64,000 nt of DNA from Rhodanobacter sp. T12-5 (GCF_008329435.1 NZ_NPKN01000001.1:558001-622000), one strand, 5' to 3'; shown: positions 35,426 through 44,506, counted from the first letter of the stretch. The notes: generated by a model not told the origin, from the sequence alone. A program made the numbers and translations.

Positions 35426-35724
35426 GGTGAGACTCCGGATGGGTGTCGGGCAAGCTTGCGAAGGACCGTAAATGGCTGTTCGCGGCCGGTCTTTCAAGAG
35501 GTCGCCCGGTAGGTGGCGCGCGGGCAAGCGCCGACGAACGATGAGCGGGCCAATCATCGTAGCTGGTGCGCGACGACGGCGCGCGCGGTGCGGCGCGGCA
35601 GACAGGCGAATTTTTCAGCGTCTCGGAAGCTGTGAAAAAATTCGATGGACTGGCACGGAGCCCGCTCTGCTTTCCCGCTGCGCAGGGGAACCGGCCACGG
35701 CATCGATCACCCTGCGTAAAACGT
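35426..35724. other. Intergenic region upstream of the EF-G gene
   Basis: About 300 bp containing the EF-G promoter (not resolved by eye) and the 3' side of the response-regulator gene. No repeat, riboswitch or credible small gene was seen. Confidence 0.4.
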
Positions 35725-36087
35725 TCAGACCGCGAGCAACCCGGTCAGCGCCGCGTTCAGTTGCCTGGAGTCGTAGGGTTTCTGCAGGATATTCTCGTTG
35801 CGCCATGCTTCGGGAACATCCTGTTCGTCGTAGCCGGAGGAAAACACGAAGGGGATGCCGCGACGGCGCAGGATCAGGGCGGCGGGAAAACTGGCTTCAC
35901 CGGCCAGGTTGATGTCCAGGATGGCCAGGTCGATCGGCGCGGACTCGGCCAATTCCATGCATTTGGCCAGGCGTGCCGCCTTGAGCACCCGATAGCCCGA
36001 GATATTGAGGCGGTCCTCCAGCATCATCGCCAGCAGCATCTCGTCTTCGGCGAGTAAAATGCATAATGGAGCGTGGTCGGTGGTCAT
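35725..36087 (-). CDS. Single-domain response regulator (receiver)
   Basis: 120 residues, a receiver domain only: acidic pair E14/D15, phosphoacceptor D58 in 'LAILDINLAG', switch Ser in 'FSSGYD' and K103 in 'LQKPYD'. The start overlaps the stop of the large kinase gene by four bases (ATGA), so it is co-translated with it and is the likely phosphoryl acceptor. With no output domain it may act as a phosphate relay or bind another protein. Such receivers often accompany HWE-type kinases. Confidence 0.9.
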   Translation of the reverse strand: MTTDHAPLCILLAEDEMLLAMMLEDRLNISGYRVLKAARLAKCMELAESAPIDLAILDINLAGEASFPAALILRRRGIPFVFSSGYDEQDVPEAWRNENILQKPYDSRQLNAALTGLLAV

Positions 36088-39000
36088 TCCTGAGCTTCCT
36101 CGGCCAATGGTACGTCGATGATGCAGGTGACCCCTTCGCGAAGAAATGCCAGCGTGACTTCGCCATCCAGTTCGTAAGGCACGCCTTCATCGATCAGGCG
36201 TGAACCGAAGCCGCGGTGGGGGGGCGGGTCGACGGCGGGGCCGCCGCTTTCCACCCACTGCAGGTTCAACCATGGACGTTGCCCTTTCAGTCGTGTCGAC
36301 CAGGTGACGGTCACCCGACCCTCGGGTACCGACAGCGAGCCATATTTGGCCGCATTGGTGGCCAGTTCGTGCACGGCCATGCTCAGCGCCAGCACCTGCT
36401 TGGGCTTCAGATGGAGGTCGTCGCCCTGCAGCTGCACCCGCAGGTCGTTCCCGCGCGCATGGCTGTCGTGCCGGTAGGGCGCAAGCTCGCTGTTGATGAT
36501 GCCGAGCAGCGGCGCACCGATCCACTCGTCGCGCGCCAGCAGGTTGTGCGTATGCGACAACGCCAGCAGCCGCGGCAGGAAACTTTCCTCGAAGGTGGGC
36601 AGGTCCGTGGCGCAAGCCAGGGTCTGCTGGGCGATCGCCTGCACTGTGGCGAGGGTGTTTTTCACCCGATGATTGAGTTCGGCCATCATCATTTCGTTGT
36701 GCCGCGCGGCGCGATGGCGTTCGGTGATGTCGCGCGCGATCAACTTGCCGGCCATCAGGGTGCCGGCGACGTCGGACACCGGCGAGTAGCTCATCGACAG
36801 CGGCACCAAGTCGCCGTCCGGTCGTCGCCAGATCATCTCGAACTCGTCGAGCCGACTCGATCGGTTGCGGCTGCTGAAGAAGAGTGCCGCTTCCACGGAC
36901 AGTTCGGTCGGCTGCAACTGGCTCAGCGGCTGGCCGACCACCTGCGCCGCCGACAGCCCGAAGATGCGTTCGGCGCTGGCATTCCAGCTGGTGATTCGGT
37001 CATCCAGCGAGAATCCGAAGATGGCGTCGCGCGAGGAGTTCACGATCGCCGCCAGCCGCGCATGTTCACGGCTCAGTTTCTGGCCCTCGCTGACATCGAC
37101 GAAGGTCAGCACCACGCCGTCGACGACGTTGTCGACGGTCAGGTAAGGGCGCATGCGCAGCAGGAAGGTCGTCATCGTGTCGTCGGCACTGCGCAGCAAG
37201 CGCTCCGTCACGATCATCTCCTGCAGCACGCGGGAGACGTCGCTTTTCAGCTCCGGGTACTCGATGCGCGACGAGATCTCGGTGATCGGCCTTCCCTTGT
37301 CGCCGTCGCGCAGATGGAACAGCCCGGTCATCGCCGGCGTGTAGCCACGGATGTGCATTTTCCGGTCGAGGAACAAGGTGGCGATGTGCGTGCTGTCGAG
37401 CAGGTTGCGGATATCGCTGTTGACGAGGTTCAACGCTTCGTTCTTGCCGTTGAGCTCGCTGTTGACGGTTTGCAGCTCCTCGTTGATCGACTGCATCTCC
37501 TCGGTGGAAGTTTCCAGCTCCTCATTGGCCGATTGCAGTTCTTCATTCACTGACTGGTATTCCTCGTTCGCCGATTTGAGATCTTCGCTGGCCGTTTCGT
37601 GCAGGTCGATGGCGGTATGCAACTGCGCGCGAGTGGCGCGCAGTTCATCCTCCAGTGCCTCGATGCGCGTCTGTTCGCCGTCGGGCTGGCCGTCCGCCAA
37701 CGGATCGGTCGAGTGCGCCGCGGGTTCCAACTCGTTGAACGCCACCACGCACAGTTCGATCCTGCCCTCGTGTTTCGTGGCGTCGCCCGACGCTTCGTCT
37801 TGTGCAGGATCGTGCGCGGGCAGCGGCTCCACGATCAGGCGCAGCGGCCGTGCATGGCCGGATTGCGGTAGCCCAAGCCCATCGCGGATCACCCGCTGGC
37901 CGCTGGCAAACGCCTGCATCACCGCCGTGCGCACGCTACCGCGCAAAGATTTGTCCAGCAGCTGGAACAGGTCGAGACTGGCGGCGCCGGCCGACGGTGC
38001 CAGGTAGCGTCGGGTATCGCCACCAAAGCGCACCACCTCATGGTTGGCATTGACCACCACATAGGCTGGCGACCACGGTTCCAGGATGTGGCGTGCCTGC
38101 TGATCGATCAGGTCATCGACCTGCGGTGACGGCGCCTGCAACGAGGGCAGTGCATGGCCTGTTGGGCGACGTTGCGCACTGGGGAAGTCGTGTGGATGTG
38201 TGTGTGCGTCTTCGCGGCGAACGTACAGGCGCTGCTTCTTGTCCAGTTCGGTGAACAGGTGCGCGTTCCTGGCCAGTCGCTCCGAGGTGCCCAGCAACAG
38301 GAATCCACCGGCCCGCAAGGCGTAATGGAACGACTGCACCAGCCGTTCCTGCAGACCGTTGTTCAGATAGATCAGCAAATTGCGGCACGAGACCAGGTCC
38401 ATGCGCGAGAACGGCGGATCCTTGAGCACGCTGTGCGGCGAGAAGATGCACATCTCGCGGATCTGCTTGGCCACGCACCAGTCGTCGTGGTCCTTGCTGA
38501 ACCATCGCTCCATGCGCTCGGGCGAAACACCGTTGAGCGGCGCACGATAGCGGCCGGCGCGCGCGCGGCCGATCGCCTGGTCGTCGATGTCGGTGGCGAA
38601 GATCTTCACTTTCGGGGCGCGTTGCGGATCCATCGCCTCGCGCAGCGCGATAGCGATGGAATACGCCTCCTCGCCGGTCGCGCAGCCGGGCACCCATACC
38701 CGCAAGACGTCGGCCCCGGTCTTGTCGGCCAGTATCGCCGGGATCGCGATCGTCTGCAGCGCGTCGAAAGCGGCCGGATCGCGGAAGAACGCGGTCACCC
38801 CGATCAGGAATTCGCGAAACAGCAGTTCGTGTTCTTTCGGATGCTGGCGCAGATAGTCGATGTAATCCGTCACGCGCTCGGCCTGCACCACCAGCATGCG
38901 TCGCTGGATGCGCCGCATCAGGGTCCTTTCCTTGTACTGGCTGAAGTCGTGACCGATTTCGGCGTGCAGCAGCTGGCAGATGGTTTTCAGGTGCGCTGCG

Positions 39001-39701
39001 ACGTCACCAAGTACGCCATCGGCACCTTTGCGCTGGTGCGCAGCTTGCATCTGGGCCTGATAGGCGAGCAGGCGCGCCGGCATGTCGGCGACCGGCAGCA
39101 CCGCGTCGACCAGCCCGGTGGCCGCCGCACTGGCGGGCATGCCGGTCATCGCCTCGTCGTCGAAACCGGATTGCGCCAGGGCGAGCCCGCCGTGATCCTT
39201 GACGGCGCGCAAACCCTGCGCTCCGTCGCTGCCGGTGCCGGCGAGCACCACGCATACCGCGCCGTCGCCCTGATCCTCGGCCAGCGAGGTGAAGAATGTG
39301 TTGATCGGCCAGCGATGCTCGCGCGGCGGCGCCGGTTTGCTGACCTGCAACACGCCATCGGCGATGGTCAGGGTGGCATTCGGTGGAATCACGTAGACGT
39401 GCCGCGGCTCGACCCGCATGCCTTGAGCGGCTTCGAGCACCGGCATCGTCGTGCTGCGACCGACCAGTTCGGCCAGCAGGCTCTGATGATCCGGTGCCAG
39501 ATGTTGCACCAGCACGAAGGCCAGCGCGCTGTCCGCCGGCATGTGCGAGAAGAACGCCTTGAACGCTTCCAGCCCGCCGGCCGAGGCACCAATGCCGACG
39601 ATCAAGCCCTTCGTCGGCGGTCGCTTGCGGGTTTTCGTCGGCGCACCGCTCCTGCTGGCTGTCGCTGCAGGAGTGGATGCTGACTTGGTGCGCGAGGACA
39701 T
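36084..39701 (-). CDS. CheB-CheR-PAS-HWE hybrid sensor histidine kinase
   Basis: 1205 residues. Order: CheB methylesterase (~31-215; catalytic S40 in GIGASAGG, H67 and D159 all present), CheR methyltransferase (~235-490; 'VWVPGCATGEEAYSIAI', 'SCRNLLIYL'), a PAS-like segment, a coiled coil of repeated 'NEELQSANEELE' type heptads (~730-790), one or two PAS domains, and a HisKA_2/HWE kinase with phospho-His in 'MAELNHRVKNTLATVQ' and ATP-binding 'HELATNAAKYGSL'. No chemoreceptor, CheA or CheW gene is in the window, so the CheB/CheR parts may modify a distant receptor or be regulatory. It is coupled to the downstream receiver gene. Confidence 0.93.
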   Translation of the reverse strand: MSSRTKSASTPAATASRSGAPTKTRKRPPTKGLIVGIGASAGGLEAFKAFFSHMPADSALAFVLVQHLAPDHQSLLAELVGRSTTMPVLEAAQGMRVEPRHVYVIPPNATLTIADGVLQVSKPAPPREHRWPINTFFTSLAEDQGDGAVCVVLAGTGSDGAQGLRAVKDHGGLALAQSGFDDEAMTGMPASAAATGLVDAVLPVADMPARLLAYQAQMQAAHQRKGADGVLGDVAAHLKTICQLLHAEIGHDFSQYKERTLMRRIQRRMLVVQAERVTDYIDYLRQHPKEHELLFREFLIGVTAFFRDPAAFDALQTIAIPAILADKTGADVLRVWVPGCATGEEAYSIAIALREAMDPQRAPKVKIFATDIDDQAIGRARAGRYRAPLNGVSPERMERWFSKDHDDWCVAKQIREMCIFSPHSVLKDPPFSRMDLVSCRNLLIYLNNGLQERLVQSFHYALRAGGFLLLGTSERLARNAHLFTELDKKQRLYVRREDAHTHPHDFPSAQRRPTGHALPSLQAPSPQVDDLIDQQARHILEPWSPAYVVVNANHEVVRFGGDTRRYLAPSAGAASLDLFQLLDKSLRGSVRTAVMQAFASGQRVIRDGLGLPQSGHARPLRLIVEPLPAHDPAQDEASGDATKHEGRIELCVVAFNELEPAAHSTDPLADGQPDGEQTRIEALEDELRATRAQLHTAIDLHETASEDLKSANEEYQSVNEELQSANEELETSTEEMQSINEELQTVNSELNGKNEALNLVNSDIRNLLDSTHIATLFLDRKMHIRGYTPAMTGLFHLRDGDKGRPITEISSRIEYPELKSDVSRVLQEMIVTERLLRSADDTMTTFLLRMRPYLTVDNVVDGVVLTFVDVSEGQKLSREHARLAAIVNSSRDAIFGFSLDDRITSWNASAERIFGLSAAQVVGQPLSQLQPTELSVEAALFFSSRNRSSRLDEFEMIWRRPDGDLVPLSMSYSPVSDVAGTLMAGKLIARDITERHRAARHNEMMMAELNHRVKNTLATVQAIAQQTLACATDLPTFEESFLPRLLALSHTHNLLARDEWIGAPLLGIINSELAPYRHDSHARGNDLRVQLQGDDLHLKPKQVLALSMAVHELATNAAKYGSLSVPEGRVTVTWSTRLKGQRPWLNLQWVESGGPAVDPPPHRGFGSRLIDEGVPYELDGEVTLAFLREGVTCIIDVPLAEEAQE

Positions 39702-39870
39702 GCTGACAACCTGAAACCCAGGACAAGGCCTGGATGAAACGGCAGCATAGCGCGCTTGTCGTCAGGCGCGGGTGAGGGGCGAACGATGTGCGCAAGAAGG
39801 GAGGGGCTTCATTGTGACGTCATTCCGGCTTTCCGAAATGACGGCCTCGGGAAGTTCGTCGAAAATCCCG

Positions 39871-41052
39871 TCAGCTTTGCGGCATGGGCTCGGGCAACAG
39901 CAAGGCGGATATCGTGCCGGTCGCGACATCCGGCCTGCCCAGTCGCCGCAGCAGGCGGTAGTGCGAGGCAATGCCCGCGCCAAACGTGCGGTGTTCGAGG
40001 TATGTCACGCCGAACTCGCGGCAGGCGTCCTCGACCACGCGGGCGACCATCGGATAGTGCACGTGCGAGATGCGCGGAAACAGGTGGTGCTCGATCTGGA
40101 AATTCAGCCCGCCGATCAGCCAGCCCAGTACGCGGTTGCCGCGGGCGAAATCCACCGTGGTTTCCAGCTGGTGGATCGCCCACGGCGTGGCCATCTGCCG
40201 GCCTGTTTCGTCCGGTTCCGGAAACGCCGCCTCTTCCACCACATGCGCCATCTGGAACACCAGCGCCAGCAGCACGCCGGCGACCGCCGAAACCAGCGCG
40301 TAGAACAGCAGCACGGTGCCGATCGAATGGAACATCAGCGGTACCCCGAAGGCGAGCGTGAAAAACACCAGCTTGCCGACAACGAATCCGGCCAGGTTCC
40401 AGCCTTTCGGCCGATCGAACGGACGCTCGCCGACGGTGCCGGTGAGCATGTCGCGGAAGTCGCCGTACAGGTGCCAGCGGATCGCGGTGACGCCGTACAG
40501 CGGCCACAGGTAGACATGCTGCCAGCGGTGCCATGGCCGTCGCGGCTGCAGCGGCGACAGCCGGCCCAGCACACCGAGGTCGATGTCGCTGTCGTGGCCG
40601 GCCACGTTGACCCAGGTGTGGTGGAAGCGCGCATGTTTCCACTGCCAGATGTACGAACTGCCGCCGACCATGTCCAGCGTCAGCGCCATCACCCGATTGA
40701 TCCAGTGATGCCTGGAATACGCCTGGTGGCCGCCGTCATGCATGATGTTGAAACCGATCGCGGCCATCGCCATGCCCAGCACGAGGGCCAGCGGCACGCC
40801 CTGCCACCAGCTGGCGGCAAACCACACCAGCGCGACATAGGCCAGCGCGAAGGTGGCGAGGATGACGGCCGTCTTGAGGTACATCTGCAAGCTGTCGCGC
40901 GGGCGCGTGCCGCTGCGCTTGAACTCGGCATCGACGCGACGGCGCAATTCGCGATGGAACGAATTGTCGCCGTTGAATTTCAGGCGCTCGGCAACGTCCG
41001 CGGACGCAGGTCGCGCGGACGGGGCCGTATGACGGGGTGACTCGATCGGCAT
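39871..41052 (-). CDS. Membrane fatty acid desaturase (front-end / linoleoyl-CoA type)
   Basis: 393 residues with the three His boxes of membrane di-iron desaturases: 'HDGGHQAYS' (~105), 'WKHARFHHTWVN' (~138) and 'QIEHHLFP' (~330). The Q at the start of the third box is the mark of front-end (delta-5/delta-6-like) desaturases; there is no fused cytochrome b5. About four membrane spans. It introduces a double bond into membrane or CoA-bound acyl chains. Single gene. Confidence 0.9.
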   Translation of the reverse strand: MPIESPRHTAPSARPASADVAERLKFNGDNSFHRELRRRVDAEFKRSGTRPRDSLQMYLKTAVILATFALAYVALVWFAASWWQGVPLALVLGMAMAAIGFNIMHDGGHQAYSRHHWINRVMALTLDMVGGSSYIWQWKHARFHHTWVNVAGHDSDIDLGVLGRLSPLQPRRPWHRWQHVYLWPLYGVTAIRWHLYGDFRDMLTGTVGERPFDRPKGWNLAGFVVGKLVFFTLAFGVPLMFHSIGTVLLFYALVSAVAGVLLALVFQMAHVVEEAAFPEPDETGRQMATPWAIHQLETTVDFARGNRVLGWLIGGLNFQIEHHLFPRISHVHYPMVARVVEDACREFGVTYLEHRTFGAGIASHYRLLRRLGRPDVATGTISALLLPEPMPQS

Positions 41053-41130
41053 GCAGGGAACCCCGGGAAAAGTGCCCCATGGTAGTCGATGCGCGGTAAC
41101 TACCCGTTGGGAGCCTTGCGCGCAGTGCGA

Positions 41131-41790
41131 TCAGCTCAGCAGGTCTTCGTAGAACGCGCCGAACGGTTCCGTCGGATGCGCGATCTGGATCTCCAGTATC
41201 CACAGTCCGCTGGACGGGGTTGCCGGCAGGTCGACGAGGTCGCCGCCTTTGTGGATCGAGTGGGGGAAGTCGCCGACCCGATGCCCCTTGGTGGCGTGGT
41301 TGAAGCGCCAGCCCATCGCTTCGGCGCGCTCGCAGGCAAAGGCGTACAGCGCCTGGCCGCTCCATCCCCGTGTGCGCCATGCCTCGGCCACTTCGTGGAA
41401 CAGCCTGCGCGCGGCATCCGCGCAGGCCTGTCGTTGCGGCGCGTGGCCGATCACGAAGGTGTCGCCCACATCGCCCTCGTGGCCGTCGAACACCAGCCCG
41501 AGGTCGATGAAGTAGCTGTCGTTCTCGCCCAGCCGCACGCCGGGGTCGGATCGCTGCCGATACGCCTTGGTGGTATTCGCGCCGATGCGGATCAGCACCG
41601 GATGCCACAGCCGCTCGTAGCCCAGTTCGCGGAACACTTCCAACGCCTCGGCCTTCGCCTCGTCCTCGCTGATGCCCGGGCGCATGCGCTCGCGGATGCC
41701 ATGCAGCGCAGCCCAGGTTCGTTCGCGGGCGTGCTGCATCAGGGCGGGGTCGAAACCTGGTCCGACAGCTTCGCGGAAGGGAGTCGTCAT
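41131..41790 (-). CDS. M24 family metallopeptidase-like protein
   Basis: 219 residues with the pita-bread fold: 'MRPGISEDEAKAEALEVFRELG', metal ligands Asp in 'FIDLGLVFDGHEGDVGDTFVIG' (two Asp 11 apart), 'HATKGHRVGDFPHSIHKGG' with His ligands, and Glu in 'LEIQIAHP'. It is shorter than methionine aminopeptidase (~260), and the last Glu ligand is less clear, so activity is uncertain. It lies five bases after the DUF1304 gene in one operon. Confidence 0.8.
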   Translation of the reverse strand: MTTPFREAVGPGFDPALMQHARERTWAALHGIRERMRPGISEDEAKAEALEVFRELGYERLWHPVLIRIGANTTKAYRQRSDPGVRLGENDSYFIDLGLVFDGHEGDVGDTFVIGHAPQRQACADAARRLFHEVAEAWRTRGWSGQALYAFACERAEAMGWRFNHATKGHRVGDFPHSIHKGGDLVDLPATPSSGLWILEIQIAHPTEPFGAFYEDLLS

Positions 41791-41795
41791 GGGCG

Positions 41796-42152
41796 TCAGG
41801 GCAGGTGGACGAGGATCAGGCCGATCGCCGCAGGCAGCGCCTGGATCCACAGGATCTTCCGGCTCGCGGTCAGGCCGCCGAAAATCCCGGCGAGCAGAAC
41901 ACAGGTGAGGAAGAACACCTTCACGTAGAACCCGGCGCCGCCGAGGCAGAGGCCCCAAACCAGGCCGGCGGCGAGGAAGCCGTTGTACAGGCCCTGGTTG
42001 GCGGCCAGCGCCTTCGACTGCTGGGCGAATTCCGCCGTGGTGCCGAACGCACGGCGGCCGGCAGGGCGTGTCCACAGGAACATCTCCAGGATCAGGAACC
42101 ACACGTGCAGCAGGGCGATCGCGGCGATCACGACATTGGCGGCGATGGACAT
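41796..42152 (-). CDS. DUF1304 family small membrane protein
   Basis: 118 residues with about four membrane spans. 'MFLWTRPAGRRAFGTT' and 'LAANQGLYNGFLAAGLVWG' match the DUF1304 family, whose function is unknown. It is co-transcribed with the M24 peptidase gene that follows. The start at 42152 is the first residue of the first hydrophobic helix and fits family length. Confidence 0.88.
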   Translation of the reverse strand: MSIAANVVIAAIALLHVWFLILEMFLWTRPAGRRAFGTTAEFAQQSKALAANQGLYNGFLAAGLVWGLCLGGAGFYVKVFFLTCVLLAGIFGGLTASRKILWIQALPAAIGLILVHLP

Positions 42153-42246
42153 GGGTTTCTCGGCGCAGTGGATGGCAGGCGGCAGTGTTGCAGCCGGATC
42201 GATCCGTCGCAAATCGCCGCGCAGGCGCTGTCGCCGAACGAACGCT

Positions 42247-42981
42247 TCAGCCGCCCGCCGCGACACCGCGGAAGGTCACCACCAGCACATCGCGATGGGC
42301 CGGCAACGCGGGGTCGAGCGGCGTTACCGGGGTCACCCCGTGAAAGACGCGATGGTCGTCGACCAGCGCGGCGTCCAGCTCGCGAGCCAGGGTGAAGCTG
42401 CCCAGCAGTTCGCCATCGGGGGCGTGGATGGTGGTGGTGCCGCTCTCGATGTTTTCGCGGTCGACCAGCAACACCAGCACGTAGTCGACGCCATCGCGAT
42501 GCACCCCTTCCGGAGTCGGCTCGCCTGCTTCGTCGGCACGCGCCTCGATGCGGAACTGATGCACCTCGATATGCCAGTGGCGCGTGGCCGGCGCCAGCGC
42601 GCCGAAGCAGTCGCGGCAAAATTCGAGGATGCATTGCAGGCTGGCGCTTTCGGCGACCGCCGGCAGCACCGGTTCGAACCAGCGCTGGATATCGCCCTGC
42701 AAGGGGTTGTACTGCAGGCTCTGGTAATGCGGCTGATGCGGCTGGCGTCGCACGTCGCCGGCAGCGTCGGCAGCGAATGTCGCATGGCGCCGGCGCCGAT
42801 GGCGGCCGCTGGCGGCGAGATAGCCGTCGGGTGCCAGATCGTTCCAGCTGGCGGCAAATGCGGGCCAGTCGCCCAGTGACCGGCCCGGCAGAAGCTTGCG
42901 CATGATGTCGGCGGTGAGGAAGGCAAAGCCGTCGCGTTGCAGCCGGGCATGCAACGCGGACGTGTCGGGGTGGTGGGTCAT
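42247..42981 (-). CDS. 2-oxoglutarate-Fe(II) dioxygenase family protein
   Basis: 244 residues matching the bacterial 2OG-Fe dioxygenase group that includes L-isoleucine hydroxylase-like enzymes. The iron ligands are HxD in 'EGVHRDGVDYVLVLLVDRENI' and a distal His in 'ALVDDHRVFHGVTPV'; 'HWHIEVHQFRIEA' and 'GTTTIHAPDGELLGSF' are shared family blocks. It probably hydroxylates a free amino acid or small molecule; the substrate is unknown. Confidence 0.85.
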   Translation of the reverse strand: MTHHPDTSALHARLQRDGFAFLTADIMRKLLPGRSLGDWPAFAASWNDLAPDGYLAASGRHRRRRHATFAADAAGDVRRQPHQPHYQSLQYNPLQGDIQRWFEPVLPAVAESASLQCILEFCRDCFGALAPATRHWHIEVHQFRIEARADEAGEPTPEGVHRDGVDYVLVLLVDRENIESGTTTIHAPDGELLGSFTLARELDAALVDDHRVFHGVTPVTPLDPALPAHRDVLVVTFRGVAAGG

Positions 42982-43044
42982 CCGGATACGTTAGCAGGGA
43001 AGGCGCGAAGCGGCGATGACCTGCGCGCAGCCTCTGCCTGAGAT

Positions 43045-43114
43045 GTGGGAGCGACTTCAGTCGCGATGCTCTTCAGGAGCACGCAAGGGCCATTGCGACT
43101 GAAGTTGCTTCCAC
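43045..43114. repeat. REP palindrome, 'GGAGCGACTTCAGTCGCGAT' family (second copy)
   Basis: Arms 43045-43068 and 43091-43114 are inverted copies with three mismatches, closely related to the repeat at 9218-9294. It lies just upstream of the methionine operon control region. Confidence 0.88.
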
Positions 43115-43224
43115 GGCAGGCCGGCAAGGGTCGCGACGTCTTTCAGGGCGCCTCCGGCGATCCGAAAGCGGTCCTTTCTTCACCATTTCCGCCGCCTTTG
43201 ACTGAATATTACAAACGAACATAT

Positions 43225-43248
43225 AAACGTCTAGATGTTTAGACGTCT
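43225..43248 (+). promoter_or_regulatory. Three tandem MetJ boxes at the metX promoter
   Basis: Consecutive 8-mers AAACGTCT, AGATGTTT and AGACGTCT match the MetJ box AGACGTCT at 7, 5 and 8 of 8 positions, in register and without gaps, the classic MetJ operator form. They end two bases before a perfect TTGACA (43250-43255), so bound repressor would block RNA polymerase. They lie in a short AT-rich island. Confidence 0.9.
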
Positions 43249-43249
43249 A

Positions 43250-43278
43250 TTGACAGCAACTTGAAAGGCATTCACCAT
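43250..43278 (+). promoter_or_regulatory. metX operon promoter
   Basis: TTGACA at 43250-43255 is a consensus -35. The hexamer 17 bp later, CACCAT, is a poor -10 (3 of 6). Transcription would start near 43285, at the first base pair of the SAM aptamer, which supports this placement. Confidence 0.65.
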
Positions 43279-43286
43279 CCGCTTCA

Positions 43287-43397
43287 CTCATCGAGACCGG
43301 CGGAGGGATAGGCCCTTTGATGCCGGGGCAACCAGCGGGGACGTCCCGCCACGGTGCCAAATCCTGCGGCGGCGCCACGGCGCCACCGAGAGATGGG
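43287..43397 (+). ncRNA. SAM-I riboswitch (S-box) in the metX leader
   Basis: The P1 helix is CTCATC (43287-43292) with GATGGG (43392-43397). Inside are the conserved S-box blocks: 'GGCGGAGGGATAGGCCC', 'TTTGATGCCGGGGCAACC', a P3 hairpin GCGGGGACGTCCCGC, then 'GGTGCCAAATCCTGC' and 'CCACCGAGAGATGGG'. S-box RNAs bind S-adenosylmethionine and shut off methionine genes. Promoter, aptamer and metX are in line. Confidence 0.93.
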
Positions 43398-43441
43398 CGT
43401 CATCCGGCCGCAGCTCCCCTGGCGTGCACGTGTGACCCCGG

Positions 43442-43471
43442 CTCCGGTACCTGCAGGCGATGCGACCGGAG
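43442..43471 (+). promoter_or_regulatory. Hairpin sequestering the metX ribosome binding site
   Basis: CTCCGGT (43442-43448) pairs perfectly with ACCGGAG (43465-43471), which includes most of the GGAGA ribosome binding site of metX. I see no terminator with a U-tract between the aptamer and metX, so the riboswitch probably acts on translation. Confidence 0.6.
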
Positions 43472-43477
43472 AACCGC

Positions 43478-44506
43478 ATGACCCTTCAATCGCTGCCACT
43501 TGCCGTTTCCGATGCCGGCCATTTGCCGGCCCCATTCCATGGGCAGTCGCATCGTGACGACCTGACCGCCCGGCGCAGCACGCGGCGGGTGGTCATCAGT
43601 CCCAAGTACGGCAGCGGCCGGCGCGAGGTCGAGGTTCGCTATCTGTGGTGCGGCGCGCCGGATGCGCCGACGCTGATCGTGCAGGGCGGCATCTCCGCCG
43701 ACCGCGACGTCGTCGCATTGGATGGCCAACCCGCGCCCGGCTGGTGGCAGGCGCTGGTCGGCAGCGGTGCGGCGATCGATCTGCAGCGCTGGCGCGTACT
43801 GGCGATCGACTGGCTGACCCCGGGCGAGCTCGATGCCGGTTCGGTGTCCAGCGAGGATCAGGCCGACGCGCTGGCGGCGCTGTTGCGCGAACTGGACATC
43901 CCGAAGGCACATGCATTCATCGGTTCCTCGTATGGCGCGATGGTGGCGCTGGCCTTTGCCGCGCGGCATCCGTGTTGCGTGGACCGGCTGGTGCTGCTGG
44001 CCGGTGCGCACCGGCCGCACCCGCTCAGCACCGCGCAACGCAGCGTGCAGCGCGGGATCGTGCGACTGGGCCAGGCCAGTGGTCGGGTCGACGATGCGCT
44101 GGCGCTGGCGCGGCAGCTGGCGATCACCACCTATCGCGGCAGCGGCGAATTCGGCCGCCGCTTTGCCGGTGGCCCGGAATGGCGCGACGAGCGCTTCCGT
44201 TTTCCGGTCGAGGACTACCTGGAACATCAGGGCCGCCGCTTCGTCGAGCGTTTCGACGCCGATCGATTCCTCGCATTGTCCGAGTCGATCGACCTGCACG
44301 ACGTCACGCCGGAGCAGATCCCGACACCGGCGACGCTGATCGGCTTTCCGTCCGACCGCCTGGTGCCACTGGCCGACCTGTGCGAATTGCAGCGCCGCCT
44401 GCATGGCCCGGCCACGCTGGAAGTGGTCGAGTCGCCCTACGGCCACGACGCCTTCCTGAAGGAACCCGCGCAGCTCGCGCCGCTGCTGCGCGAAGCACTC
44501 GACTAG
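43478..44506 (+). CDS. metX: Homoserine O-acyltransferase, MetX type (probably O-succinyltransferase)
   Basis: 342 residues, alpha/beta hydrolase fold. It acylates homoserine, the first committed step of methionine synthesis. The nucleophile is S151 in 'FIGSSYGAMVAL'; the triad is completed by Asp in 'GFPSDRLVPL' and His in 'YGHDAFLKE'. In Xanthomonadales the MetX fold often uses succinyl-CoA, and the partner cystathionine gamma-synthase fits O-succinylhomoserine; the acyl donor is inferred. ATG at 43478 is chosen because GGAGA lies five bases upstream; ATG at 43460 would add six residues. First gene of metX-metB-hom. Confidence 0.92.
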   Translation: MTLQSLPLAVSDAGHLPAPFHGQSHRDDLTARRSTRRVVISPKYGSGRREVEVRYLWCGAPDAPTLIVQGGISADRDVVALDGQPAPGWWQALVGSGAAIDLQRWRVLAIDWLTPGELDAGSVSSEDQADALAALLRELDIPKAHAFIGSSYGAMVALAFAARHPCCVDRLVLLAGAHRPHPLSTAQRSVQRGIVRLGQASGRVDDALALARQLAITTYRGSGEFGRRFAGGPEWRDERFRFPVEDYLEHQGRRFVERFDADRFLALSESIDLHDVTPEQIPTPATLIGFPSDRLVPLADLCELQRRLHGPATLEVVESPYGHDAFLKEPAQLAPLLREALD

